Below, piece by piece: positions 14,758 through 22,230 of a stretch of 64,000 nt of DNA. This stretch comes from a virus. A model generated the notes under the pieces. The model made no database searches. It had not been told where the DNA came from and saw only the letters and a program-made list of their open reading frames with translations. Within the stretch, counting starts at the first letter, position 1; every line of letters starts with the position of its first letter. The stretch spans positions 1 through 64,000 of IMG/VR virus record IMGVR_UViG_3300037086_000474. One strand, given 5' to 3'. A program made the translations under genes and the position numbers.

Positions 14758-15158
14758 AGACTCGATCGGGGTTTATCAGTAACAGCTCCTCCTCAAGTTT
14801 CGTCATGCTTTTCCCTGATGATTTCGATATCGATAAGATTGATTGGAACAAACTTGATTACTCTATCTTCATGAAGTCGTTATCAACGATCGATGAGCAA
14901 GACATCAAAGAAAAGTTTAAGAATGCAGCTGCTGATGGTCTCAAGAAACTTTTCGAACGTGGTCCCATTGGAACCAGTGTCGAAGATGAAGGTTCTTTTG
15001 ATCGAGGAATGCTTTGGGACAGTGAAATCACTGATGCAACATGGGCCGTCACCAATCTCTTTCCTCAGTATGTGATAGCTGAATTCGAAACTGGTCCAGA
15101 AGATGGTAAAATCATTCTTATCAACACCGCAAAAGCAAAGACAGCTCTGAAAATATGA
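14754..15158 (+). CDS. FVSNSSSSSF-tagged protein 5
   Basis: 134 residues. Tag MKTRSGFISNSSSSSFVML (Val to Ile). Body paralogous to protein 4: PDDFDIDKIDWNKLDY, GLKKLFERG, GMLWDSEITDATWAV, LFPQYVIAEF. ATGA overlap with secreted protein B. Confidence 0.85.
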   Translation: MKTRSGFISNSSSSSFVMLFPDDFDIDKIDWNKLDYSIFMKSLSTIDEQDIKEKFKNAAADGLKKLFERGPIGTSVEDEGSFDRGMLWDSEITDATWAVTNLFPQYVIAEFETGPEDGKIILINTAKAKTALKI

Positions 15159-15307
15159 AAGTTCGATTAGGTTTTGTGAGCAACAGTTCCTCTAGTTCTT
15201 TCATAATATCAAACGGAGCAGAACCCGATCTGTATGAGAAGGCTTTTTCTGCCGTTGTTGAAGATTTGATCGAACACGGTCATTCATTTGAAAGGCACAC
15301 ACTCTAG
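15155..15307 (+). CDS. FVSNSSSSSF-tagged protein 6, short form
   Basis: Only 50 residues. The ATGA overlap at 15155 and the full tag (MKVRLGFVSNSSSSSFIIS) support it as real. The short body (NGAEPDLYEKAFSAVVEDL, then IEHGHSFERHTL) resembles the first part of tagged protein 9 (18069: NGVAPLYGKAVKALRDSGH), so it is a natural short form or a truncated relative. A tag on so small a body suggests that the tag is the functional part. Confidence 0.75.
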   Translation: MKVRLGFVSNSSSSSFIISNGAEPDLYEKAFSAVVEDLIEHGHSFERHTL

Positions 15308-15341
15308 CAGAAATAGATTCTGAAGAGGTGAAGGAGAAGAT

Positions 15342-15743
15342 ATGAAAATCAGGCAGGGATTCGTAAGTAACAGTTCCACGAGTTCTTTTTTCATGCTTTA
15401 TCGTGAGGCTACGAAGGAAGAGCTTGGTGACGAACATATCGTCATGAGCATGGATGGTGGAGAGGGCGCCGCTTATTTCCATGTCACACCTGAGATCGCA
15501 GAATGGCTCAAGAACAATGAGCCTTCTGAGCCTTATGATCTCTATTACAGCTATGTCGATTTCCGCGATGGAGAAGACACAATCAACAAAGCAGAACTTA
15601 TGGCCAAGGTTGCCACCATTCCTGACGGAGACATCAAATATCTCGTTCAGGATGTGGATCAGTGGTATCCTGAGAGTCTTGGTGACTTTCTCGAGTATTT
15701 CGACATGGAAGAAGAGGAAGAAGACGAGGACGAGGACACCTAG
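15342..15743 (+). CDS. FVSNSSSSSF-tagged protein 7
   Basis: 133 residues, SD GAAGGAGA. Tag MKIRQGFVSNSSTSSFFML. Body similar to tagged protein 1 (GGEGAAYFHVTPEIAEWLK; YYSYVDFRDGED). Ends in a run of Glu/Asp. Confidence 0.82.
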   Translation: MKIRQGFVSNSSTSSFFMLYREATKEELGDEHIVMSMDGGEGAAYFHVTPEIAEWLKNNEPSEPYDLYYSYVDFRDGEDTINKAELMAKVATIPDGDIKYLVQDVDQWYPESLGDFLEYFDMEEEEEDEDEDT

Positions 15744-15773
15744 TTTTAGAGTCATAACCACCTGATGTATAAT
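15744..15773 (+). promoter_or_regulatory. promoter, TTTTAGAG-N16-TATAAT class
   Basis: TTTTAGAG at 15744-15751, exactly 16 bases, TATAAT at 15768-15773. Unlike the leaderless copies, the gene starts 20 bases later with an SD (GAGAGGTGA), so this message has a short leader. Confidence 0.75.
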
Positions 15774-15793
15774 CATACTCAGAGAGGTGAAAG

Positions 15794-16666
15794 ATGTATC
15801 GTACTTTGAGCGGCAAAAAGATTGATGTTCTGAGCACGGATGCCATCGTCATTTCCTACGAAGATATCAGGGCTTCAGGACGTCCTTCTTTTTCTCGAGA
15901 GAATGCTCTTTATCATGAGCTTTGGAATCGAATTGATCAGTTCAGAGCGTCAAAGACCGCCACACTTGCCTTCACCTCCAAGACCCAGACACCCATAAAG
16001 AAGGACGTTTTTTCCATGTTCTCTGGACATTCTGACGGTTGGGATCAAATGCTGAGGTATTTTCAGCATGCCACCGACAAGCGGATGTTGCCGGTTCTGG
16101 ATCGCATCTTCCTTCAGGAAGACATCCACGATCTTCTCAAAGATCATCTCGAATACTACAAGAAGGCCATAGAGTACTTCGACAACAGCAGAAAGCTGCA
16201 GGCTGCCAAGAAGAAGAAACACGAACAGCTCGAAAAAAAGATCTCAACCAATCAGGCTCAGGTCTCTGCGGCTGTTTCACTTCTCATTCCCGAAATCGGA
16301 ACAAAGATGGTTCTTGCCGAAGACTGGCACATGAATCTTTACAACGAGTATCGCAACGTTGGTGTGCTGGAACTGACAGAGATCATCACAAGGAAGAATC
16401 AAAACCGGTTGGATCTCTACGGTGGCGAACGCATGAAGCACAATGAGATCGTGTTTCCCAAGGGCTCCATGCTGACTGTCGATCGCATCTACATCAGAAA
16501 GGGAGCCTCAGATTTCTCCTCACTGACTTTCTACATCGCTAAGGGTTCCAAGATCCAGCGTGCTGGACAGGAATATGTTTCTTCCAAGGCTCTCCGCTTC
16601 TGGGCCAAGCTGAGGGATGTCAATAACATGAAGGTTCAGTTTGTCGAAGAAACGGTCGTAAAGTAG
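15794..16666 (+). CDS. phage protein with central coiled coil and C-terminal beta domain
   Basis: 290 residues. The central segment (about 115-165) is a charged helix (AAKKKKHEQLEKKI). The C-terminal 90 residues form a beta-rich domain with FPKGSMLTVDRIYIRKGASD and ALRFWAKLRDVNNM, a module that I believe recurs in unrelated large-phage hypotheticals. It has its own promoter and interrupts the tagged array. Function unknown. Confidence 0.75.
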   Translation: MYRTLSGKKIDVLSTDAIVISYEDIRASGRPSFSRENALYHELWNRIDQFRASKTATLAFTSKTQTPIKKDVFSMFSGHSDGWDQMLRYFQHATDKRMLPVLDRIFLQEDIHDLLKDHLEYYKKAIEYFDNSRKLQAAKKKKHEQLEKKISTNQAQVSAAVSLLIPEIGTKMVLAEDWHMNLYNEYRNVGVLELTEIITRKNQNRLDLYGGERMKHNEIVFPKGSMLTVDRIYIRKGASDFSSLTFYIAKGSKIQRAGQEYVSSKALRFWAKLRDVNNMKVQFVEETVVK

Positions 16667-16667
16667 T

Positions 16668-17084
16668 ATGGAAACTGGAACGATCTATAAATTCAGCCTC
16701 AAAGTTGGTCACAAGCTCAAACACTGGCAATATAAGATTGCAGCGACCCATGAGGTCACTATTCTCATGGGGATGGTATTTCTTCTCAACAAAGTCTGCA
16801 TTCTATTGGGGTACGACTACAAAGATCGTGACATGATCTACGACTTTTCAATGTCTGATGCGCCTTTTGAAGGATATCAGATTATGCTTCATCGCATGGA
16901 TGATGTTCCATTAGAGGTGGATCAGCGATTGGGTCGCCTTTATTCTGTAGAGCTTTCAACAATCGGTGATTTTCAAGCAGAACCGTGCGTTCCAGAGTTT
17001 TTCAACAATAAGTATTTCAAACATTGGCCTGATCACATCTTTTTCAAGTTTGAAAAAACTACAGGATCTGGGATCATAAACTGA
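16668..17084 (+). CDS. unknown protein with a KIG-IY-like opening
   Basis: 138 residues, starting one base after the previous stop. METGTIYKFSLKV resembles the opening of the 3.7-9.6 kb family, but the terminal helix motif is absent. Contains a hydrophobic stretch VTILMGMVFLLNKVCILLG, possibly a membrane or buried segment. Confidence 0.6.
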   Translation: METGTIYKFSLKVGHKLKHWQYKIAATHEVTILMGMVFLLNKVCILLGYDYKDRDMIYDFSMSDAPFEGYQIMLHRMDDVPLEVDQRLGRLYSVELSTIGDFQAEPCVPEFFNNKYFKHWPDHIFFKFEKTTGSGIIN

Positions 17085-17103
17085 GAGAGGCATATTTCAC
17101 TCT

Positions 17104-17643
17104 ATGAAGATCCGGACCGGTTTCATCAGCAACAGCTCTTCAAGCTCTTTCATTATAGCATTCGCTAAGCTTCCTCATTCTATTGAGGAGATTCAAGAAA
17201 TGCTCTTTGGTAAAAAGGAACTCTACTACGACGCCTCCAAGCCTGGCAGCTACTACAACGCTTCTGCAACCGTGACCGCTCGTCGGGCTGCTGAAGATGT
17301 ATTTGCCAAGATTATGGAACAAGGTGCCCCCCTTACCATAAAGGAAATGACAGAAGAAGTCAGTCACGGAACTCTCTATAAGAGCAAGTGGTCGATCGGT
17401 CTCGACATCTCTGCAATCTACGACAAATTTGAAGACAAAAAAACTGGCGACGTTGATTATGATGCGGCCAACAAGGTTGTGGAAAAGCATGCTAGGGTCA
17501 TTGTCAAGAACTTTGTGAAGGATCACAAAGGAAAGTATTTCTTCATCTTTCACTATGCAGATGAAGATGGAAGCTTTGGCAGCATCATGGAACATCAGGG
17601 CCTTTTCAAGAAACTGCCGAGTTTGGTGATCAGCAATCACTAG
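17104..17643 (+). CDS. FVSNSSSSSF-tagged protein 8
   Basis: 179 residues. Tag MKIRTGFISNSSSSSFIIA. GCATATTT ends 7 bases before the ATG and there is no SD, which hints at a leaderless start, though no -35 octamer is seen. The body contains KLPHSIEEIQEMLFG and ends DEDGSFGSIMEHQGLFKKL, aligned with the end of tagged protein 10 (19690). Confidence 0.82.
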   Translation: MKIRTGFISNSSSSSFIIAFAKLPHSIEEIQEMLFGKKELYYDASKPGSYYNASATVTARRAAEDVFAKIMEQGAPLTIKEMTEEVSHGTLYKSKWSIGLDISAIYDKFEDKKTGDVDYDAANKVVEKHARVIVKNFVKDHKGKYFFIFHYADEDGSFGSIMEHQGLFKKLPSLVISNH

Positions 17644-17924
17644 TGAACAGGCTTACAGTTATTGACAGCGTGCTCCTCAAGGAGATACTTATTGATCTTG
17701 AGAAACATAAGGCCAAACATTCAAAGGCCAGACATCAGGTCAAAGAAACTTTTTTCAAAAAGGAATATTATCTAGAGTTTCTTGATCATGATGAGGCATT
17801 TAAAGCTTGCATATATCTGCTAGCAAGCAAAAAAAGGTATTTGCTGAAGTATCGTATTAGTTTTGTACATGAAAAAAACCGATTGTATTTAGTTTATGTT
17901 CCTCCGGAGATACTCGCACAATAG
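17643..17924 (+). CDS. small basic protein of unknown function
   Basis: 93 residues from a GTG overlapping the previous stop by one base. Lysine-rich helix (KHKAKHSKARHQVKETFFKK), then two strands. No family recognised. Confidence 0.6.
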   Translation: MNRLTVIDSVLLKEILIDLEKHKAKHSKARHQVKETFFKKEYYLEFLDHDEAFKACIYLLASKKRYLLKYRISFVHEKNRLYLVYVPPEILAQ

Positions 17925-17935
17925 GAGAAAACAAA

Positions 17936-18097
17936 ATGTCGGTAGACGCCAGAGTAGAAATTGAACTTGATTTAGCCCTTGAAGATTTTGAGCTTCTTGA
18001 AGAAGAGGCAAAGAATCTTAGCATAACGGTCGATGAACTTATTTTGAGGATGGTGAGGAGTCACATAGATGAAGGTACGCCAGGGATTCGTCAGTAA
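17936..18097 (+). CDS. small ribbon-helix-helix-like protein
   Basis: 53 residues, SD AGGAG 7 bases before the ATG. A beta strand (ARVEIELDL) followed by two helices, the second SITVDELILRMVRSHI, is the pattern of ribbon-helix-helix DNA-binding or antitoxin proteins. It overlaps tagged protein 9 by 29 bases in another frame. The assignment rests on pattern only. Confidence 0.5.
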   Translation: MSVDARVEIELDLALEDFELLEEEAKNLSITVDELILRMVRSHIDEGTPGIRQ

Positions 18098-18656
18098 CAG
18101 TTCTTCAGCATCGTTTGTTGTCATGCTGAATGGAGTGGCACCTCTTTATGGAAAAGCCGTAAAGGCTCTTCGAGACAGCGGTCATCTCAAGGATCTTAAG
18201 TTCCCTACTCCAAAACAAATCGCAATCGAAATGCTCACTGCGGCAAATGGACATGAAAGTTACGACGGAGCTGATGAGCGTTATTCTGCGATGATTGCAA
18301 GTATTACTAAGGTAGATGATGACATCGACTATGTTGCCTTTCCGTCAATCAATTATGAAACAGAAATCTTCAAGAAAGAGGAGGGTGTTGTTCTCGTCCA
18401 GACTTGCAACAACCAGTGGGATGACTGGATGGTTGCCATCGAAAAAATCAAGACCAAGTATCCAGATGCTCAGATTGAGATTTTTGACGAGGGTGGTGAA
18501 CCGGATGATCTCTTCTCTGAAGAGTGGAACATTTGGAACAGTGAGGATGACAACAAAAACAATCCCCACTTCCTTCACTTCAACCATTTGAAGATGGTGA
18601 GAGAGGGAAAGAAGGTTTGTTTTCTTCATGAAGATAAATTTTACAAAAGAAGTTAG
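18069..18656 (+). CDS. FVSNSSSSSF-tagged protein 9
   Basis: 195 residues, the largest tagged protein. Tag MKVRQGFVSNSSSASFVVM. Beginning (NGVAPLYGKAVKALRDSGH) related to the short protein 6. Later segments KTKYPDAQIEIFDEGGEPD and NPHFLHFNHLKMVREGKK suggest an alpha/beta fold. It precedes the second radical SAM gene by 22 bases. Confidence 0.82.
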   Translation: MKVRQGFVSNSSSASFVVMLNGVAPLYGKAVKALRDSGHLKDLKFPTPKQIAIEMLTAANGHESYDGADERYSAMIASITKVDDDIDYVAFPSINYETEIFKKEEGVVLVQTCNNQWDDWMVAIEKIKTKYPDAQIEIFDEGGEPDDLFSEEWNIWNSEDDNKNNPHFLHFNHLKMVREGKKVCFLHEDKFYKRS

Positions 18657-18678
18657 GATGCTTCTCATAAGGAATTAA

Positions 18679-19674
18679 ATGAATCTAATGTTGACATCGA
18701 AATGCAATAAGGGTTGTCCTTATTGTTTTTCGTCTAAATATAGAATCTCTGGTGGAATCGATACTAGTGAAATGAGCTTTGAGTATTTCACTAGTCTTCT
18801 CGACAAATTTCAGGATCTGAACATCGTGAAACTTCTAGGAGGAGAACCCACAAATCATCCAGAGTTCAAGAAATTTGTTACAGAGTTGATTAGGAGAAAA
18901 ATAGATTACATTCTCTTTACCAATCTTCTTTTTCCTGATGACATTACGGAATTTATGGCAGAGGCAGTCAAGGCTCCGCAAACTCGCCTTCTTATCAACT
19001 CAACTGACATTGACGTAAAAGACAGAATCAAAGTATGGTCTTCTAACTACAATAGGATCTATGAAAGTGCCTACGCTGTAAATAGAGAAGAAAATCTAAC
19101 TTGTGGAATCACTTTCGATGAGGAAAAAGACTATAAATATTACATAAACTATATTGATTTCTTATTGCAACACATTCATAAGATTGAATACGTAAGACTG
19201 AGTCTTACTTTTCCTGAAAAGTTGGATGACAAGAATCAGTTTTATGCAATCAACAACAAGGCCCTTGGTGAAAAGATGTTGATTGTTTCTAGAAAGATAA
19301 TTGATCTCAACGCTAAGCCAAATATAGATTGTACAATTTATCCTTGTATGTTTGAAAACAAAGAAGAGTGGAAATTTTTGAGAAAGTTCTCGGATTCGCC
19401 GATTTCTACTAGATGCATGAACAATCATCACCAAGTTCTAAATACTGGTGAGATGTTCTATTGTTATCCTCTGAGAGGATCTTTAGACGATGATATTATT
19501 GGATATGAAACGAATGCTCAGATTCTAAAAGAAATGAAACGGCGATATGATGTACTTTTTTCTATGGTGGAAAAACCGGAAGTATGTAAAGCGTGCGCCT
19601 TTTTTAAGGCAGAAGAATGTCCTGGGCCATGCTTGGGGTTTTACGATTTGTCGAAGATTGAGAAACCATTTTAG
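18679..19674 (+). CDS. radical SAM protein with C-terminal cysteine cluster
   Basis: 331 residues. CNKGCPYC at residues 9-16 is the C-x-x-x-C-x-x-C cluster site. KLLGGEPTNHPEFKKF is the G-G-E-P SAM-binding motif. The C-terminal part has CTIYPCMF, STRCMNNHHQVLNTGEMFYC and CKACAFFKAEECPGPC, fitting auxiliary Fe-S cluster binding (SPASM/twitch-like). SD AAGGAA. Placed between tagged proteins 9 and 10 and more A/T-rich than the split radical SAM gene, so it is a separate lineage rather than a duplicate. A peptide substrate is plausible but unproven. Confidence 0.9.
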   Translation: MNLMLTSKCNKGCPYCFSSKYRISGGIDTSEMSFEYFTSLLDKFQDLNIVKLLGGEPTNHPEFKKFVTELIRRKIDYILFTNLLFPDDITEFMAEAVKAPQTRLLINSTDIDVKDRIKVWSSNYNRIYESAYAVNREENLTCGITFDEEKDYKYYINYIDFLLQHIHKIEYVRLSLTFPEKLDDKNQFYAINNKALGEKMLIVSRKIIDLNAKPNIDCTIYPCMFENKEEWKFLRKFSDSPISTRCMNNHHQVLNTGEMFYCYPLRGSLDDDIIGYETNAQILKEMKRRYDVLFSMVEKPEVCKACAFFKAEECPGPCLGFYDLSKIEKPF

Positions 19675-19689
19675 AAACAGGAGAAATAT

Positions 19690-20103
19690 ATGAAAATGAG
19701 AAGTGGATTTGTATCAAACAGTTCTTCAAGTTCGTTCATGATTGCCTTCAAGGGAAAGCCAACTAAGGATCAGTGGGATCAAATTTTCAAGATTGACAAG
19801 ACCTCACCAATCTATGGTATCATAGCAGAAATTGTTTCAACCATCGAAGAATGTGTTGAACACACCTTCTATCCGTCTGCCGACTATCCAGCTTCACCGT
19901 CAAATGACTACTCCGACTATTTAAGAGATGAGGAGGGCGGAGACGAAGGAGATAAAAACGTTTGGGAAGCCCTCAAAAACGGCTATACTGTAATGATCGG
20001 TGATTTCGCAGATGACAATGGTCCAATCGAGTCAATGCTCTGTGGGCAGGATCTCTTCTACAAAGACGAAAATTTGATTATCAAGCATGATGGAGGCTAT
20101 TGA
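19690..20103 (+). CDS. FVSNSSSSSF-tagged protein 10
   Basis: 137 residues, SD AGGAGA, 15 bases after the radical SAM stop. Tag MKMRSGFVSNSSSSSFMIA; body FKGKPTKDQWDQIFKIDK and an end (DDNGPIESMLCGQDLFYKD) matching tagged protein 8. Confidence 0.85.
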   Translation: MKMRSGFVSNSSSSSFMIAFKGKPTKDQWDQIFKIDKTSPIYGIIAEIVSTIEECVEHTFYPSADYPASPSNDYSDYLRDEEGGDEGDKNVWEALKNGYTVMIGDFADDNGPIESMLCGQDLFYKDENLIIKHDGGY

Positions 20104-20447
20104 TGAAGATCAGAAGTGGATTTGTTTCAAATAGTTCAACCAGTTCATTCATCATGCTTGGTTTCAAGGTCAAATATGAAGAAGATCTTGAAACCAAGGT
20201 GGATGAATTCAACGAGCGCATAGCCAATTATGTGAAACTTGAACACTTAAGTGGAGACAGTGATGATACCTATCTCGGTAAGATTCTACTCTATGAATCT
20301 GATGAAGATGGTTACATTTCACCCAAGTCTATCTCTCTCGATGAGGTCAAAAAGTTTGAGAAAGGACTTGATCTTCATCGATATATTTTCAAAGGTGTCT
20401 TTGGATATGAGATGCCAGAACTCTCAATCATAGGTGGTTCAATCTGA
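20103..20447 (+). CDS. FVSNSSSSSF-tagged protein 11
   Basis: 114 residues from 20103, or one more from the ATGA-overlapping ATG at 20100; tag alignment (MKIRSGFVSNSSTSSF) favours 20103. The body shares a Y/F-L-G-K/R-I/V-L pattern and a final G-V-x-Y/F segment with tagged protein 13 (21369). Confidence 0.82.
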   Translation: MKIRSGFVSNSSTSSFIMLGFKVKYEEDLETKVDEFNERIANYVKLEHLSGDSDDTYLGKILLYESDEDGYISPKSISLDEVKKFEKGLDLHRYIFKGVFGYEMPELSIIGGSI

Positions 20448-20881
20448 GAATTCGAATGGGTTTCGTCAGCAATAGCTCATCATCCTCTTTCTATATCACC
20501 AACAAATCTGACAAAACTCTCACTCTTGTAGATTTTGTGAAAGAGAACCCTCAACTTATCAAACAATATCTTGATAGGTATTGGGACAACCATGGTGAAG
20601 GAGAATACCCTGATCCATATGCTGAGGACGACGACGAATATACCATTTATGAAGCCAAACAACTTCTAAGTAATGGGTATCCTACTAAACACTTTACTCA
20701 GAAAAGAATGATTGAGGAGGCTGCTGATAAATTCTATTTCGAATGGAATCCACGCGAGATGTCCTCATGCACTTTTGCGGATGATGATGGTTCGACGCTT
20801 GGACAAGTTCTCCGAATAATACTTGAAAAAGATGGAGAAAGTAAAAATTTTCGATGGCACTTTAGCCAATCCAATCAATAG
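20444..20881 (+). CDS. FVSNSSSSSF-tagged protein 12, probable CTG start
   Basis: The only nearby ATG (20456) would begin inside the tag (MGFVSNSS). Reading back four codons gives CTG-AGA-ATT-CGA, i.e. (M)-R-I-R-M-G-F-V-S-N-S, which aligns position for position with the other tags. That CTG shares CTGA with the preceding stop, the same 4-base coupling as its neighbours. 145 residues. Body paralogous to the next gene (LTLVDFVKENPQLIKQYLD). Confidence 0.75.
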   Translation: MRIRMGFVSNSSSSSFYITNKSDKTLTLVDFVKENPQLIKQYLDRYWDNHGEGEYPDPYAEDDDEYTIYEAKQLLSNGYPTKHFTQKRMIEEAADKFYFEWNPREMSSCTFADDDGSTLGQVLRIILEKDGESKNFRWHFSQSNQ

Positions 20882-20896
20882 CATATTTTATTCATC

Positions 20897-21343
20897 ATGA
20901 AACTTAGACAAGGATTCGTCAGCAATAGCTCATCTTGCTCATTTCTTATTACGAACACATCCGATAAATCTCTTACATTAGTGGATTTTGTGAAAGAAAA
21001 TCCTCAACTCATCAAAGAATACCTTGACGAATACTGGAGCAATGAAAGTGACGATCCATATCCTGATCCTTATATTGAAGAATTCGAGGGAGATGAGGCC
21101 GTTAAGGAAGCCAAAAAACTTCTGAGTGGTAACGAGGGTAGATACGAATACACTCAGGCTGCTCTTGTATTGGGTGCAGGCACGGGTCCCCGATATAAAA
21201 CCAATTTTTCTCCTCATTCAAGCAAGCTCTGTGAGTTTGGAGATGAAGATGGTACAGTAATTGGTCAGGTTTTTGATTATGCTCTTAGACATGGTGGTCA
21301 CAGCAAGAATTGGAAGTGGAAACTTGACCACATGAATCGATAG
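20897..21343 (+). CDS. FVSNSSSSSF-tagged protein 13a (sister of protein 12)
   Basis: 148 residues. Tag MKLRQGFVSNSSSCSFLIT; body LTLVDFVKENPQLIKEYLD and GDEDGTVIGQVFDYAL parallel the previous gene. No SD: TATTTT at 20884-20889 lies 7 bases before the ATG with CTTTAGCC 16 bases further up, a degenerate copy of the leaderless promoter. Confidence 0.83.
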   Translation: MKLRQGFVSNSSSCSFLITNTSDKSLTLVDFVKENPQLIKEYLDEYWSNESDDPYPDPYIEEFEGDEAVKEAKKLLSGNEGRYEYTQAALVLGAGTGPRYKTNFSPHSSKLCEFGDEDGTVIGQVFDYALRHGGHSKNWKWKLDHMNR

Positions 21344-21368
21344 CCTCTTTTAAAAGGAAAAAAAACAA

Positions 21369-21710
21369 ATGAAAATCAGAGAAGGTTTTGTCAGCAACAG
21401 TTCTACGAGTTCATTCATAGTTTTGGCCTGTGAGATTCCAGAAAATATTCTCACAGATGACGCGAGAAAAGCTCTGATAGAGAAAAGCATGCTTTTGCAA
21501 AATGACGGCGAGGAGTTTCTTGGAAGAGTTCTTTGGACTGCCAGTGATGATAGTGGCTTTGAAGTCAGAGACTTCCAAGAGTTCAGAGATGACATGGCAA
21601 ATGAATATGGCAAAGTTGTTGCAGAGGCTTCAAATCTGGGCATCAATAGCCCAGTAAAAATAATTTATGGAGTCGCCTATGAAGGTGGATTCTGTGAGGT
21701 GGATGAATGA
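21369..21710 (+). CDS. FVSNSSSSSF-tagged protein 13
   Basis: 113 residues, SD AAGGAAA. Tag MKIREGFVSNSSTSSFIVL. Body CEIPENILTDDARKALIEK, EEFLGRVLWTASDDSG and a final strand IIYGVAYEGGF. Distantly like tagged protein 11. Confidence 0.82.
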   Translation: MKIREGFVSNSSTSSFIVLACEIPENILTDDARKALIEKSMLLQNDGEEFLGRVLWTASDDSGFEVRDFQEFRDDMANEYGKVVAEASNLGINSPVKIIYGVAYEGGFCEVDE

Positions 21711-22087
21711 AGATCAGACAGGGGTTTGTTTCAAACAGTTCTGCTAGTTCTTTTTGTATTTATGGGGCTCACTTTTCAGACATCAATGAGGCCGTTGAGT
21801 TGATTTCTGAGATCGGTGGAGATATTATGCTTGTCGACCAGGCTAAAGCTTTACTTGGTGGTGACGAGGGTGACCCAAACGATCTCTTAGAACAGTGGGC
21901 TGATAAAGAGGATCTCTCTTTTATCAGAGGTCCAGATGGAGATGGAGTGTATATTGGCCGTGAATGGTCATCAGTCAAAGATGATGAAACTGGTCACCAG
22001 TTCAAAGATTCTATAGAAGAAAAACTCAAAACAATTTTCGGAAAGGTTGCTTTCGGTACTTTATCTGAAGCATGGTATGATGGATAA
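21707..22087 (+). CDS. FVSNSSSSSF-tagged protein 14, last of the array
   Basis: 126 residues, ATGA-coupled. Tag MKIRQGFVSNSSASSFCIY. The body is homologous to the untagged protein at 12369 (YIGREWSSVKDDETGHQF). A strong terminator follows, ending the array. Confidence 0.84.
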   Translation: MKIRQGFVSNSSASSFCIYGAHFSDINEAVELISEIGGDIMLVDQAKALLGGDEGDPNDLLEQWADKEDLSFIRGPDGDGVYIGREWSSVKDDETGHQFKDSIEEKLKTIFGKVAFGTLSEAWYDG

Positions 22088-22093
22088 CACTTT

Positions 22094-22115
22094 GGGGCCC
22101 AACGGCCCCTTTTTT
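22094..22115 (+). terminator. rho-independent terminator closing the tagged-protein array
   Basis: GGGGCC / GGCCCC stem with a 4-base loop followed by six T. Separates early/middle-type genes from the fibre block. Confidence 0.85.
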
Positions 22116-22137
22116 ATTTCTGTTCATTCTGCCCTAT

Positions 22138-22196
22138 AAGATAACCTAAATCACTACTCCCAAACATAATCTTTTAACTGAAAATAAACAAGATAA
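22138..22196 (+). promoter_or_regulatory. candidate late promoter motifs (two copies)
   Basis: AAGATAA at 22138-22144 and again at 22190-22196, the second 34 bases before the ATG of the first fibre gene, the spacing seen at other structural genes. No conserved -35. The intergenic region 22116-22230 holds nothing else recognisable. Confidence 0.5.
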
Positions 22197-22230
22197 GCTA
22201 AAGTCGTTTGCTCATAGGAGATAATGTCGA

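Noticed and set aside
12721-22087. Tag as a secretion or lipoprotein signal
   Set aside because: The peptide is polar and serine-rich with no hydrophobic core and no lipobox cysteine; real signal peptides in the same region (14132, 14452) look quite different.
12721-22087. Tag as a low-complexity or recent DNA-duplication artefact
   Set aside because: Codons vary widely between copies, including AGY/TCN serine exchanges, while the peptide is fixed, so it is not a recent copy of one DNA segment.
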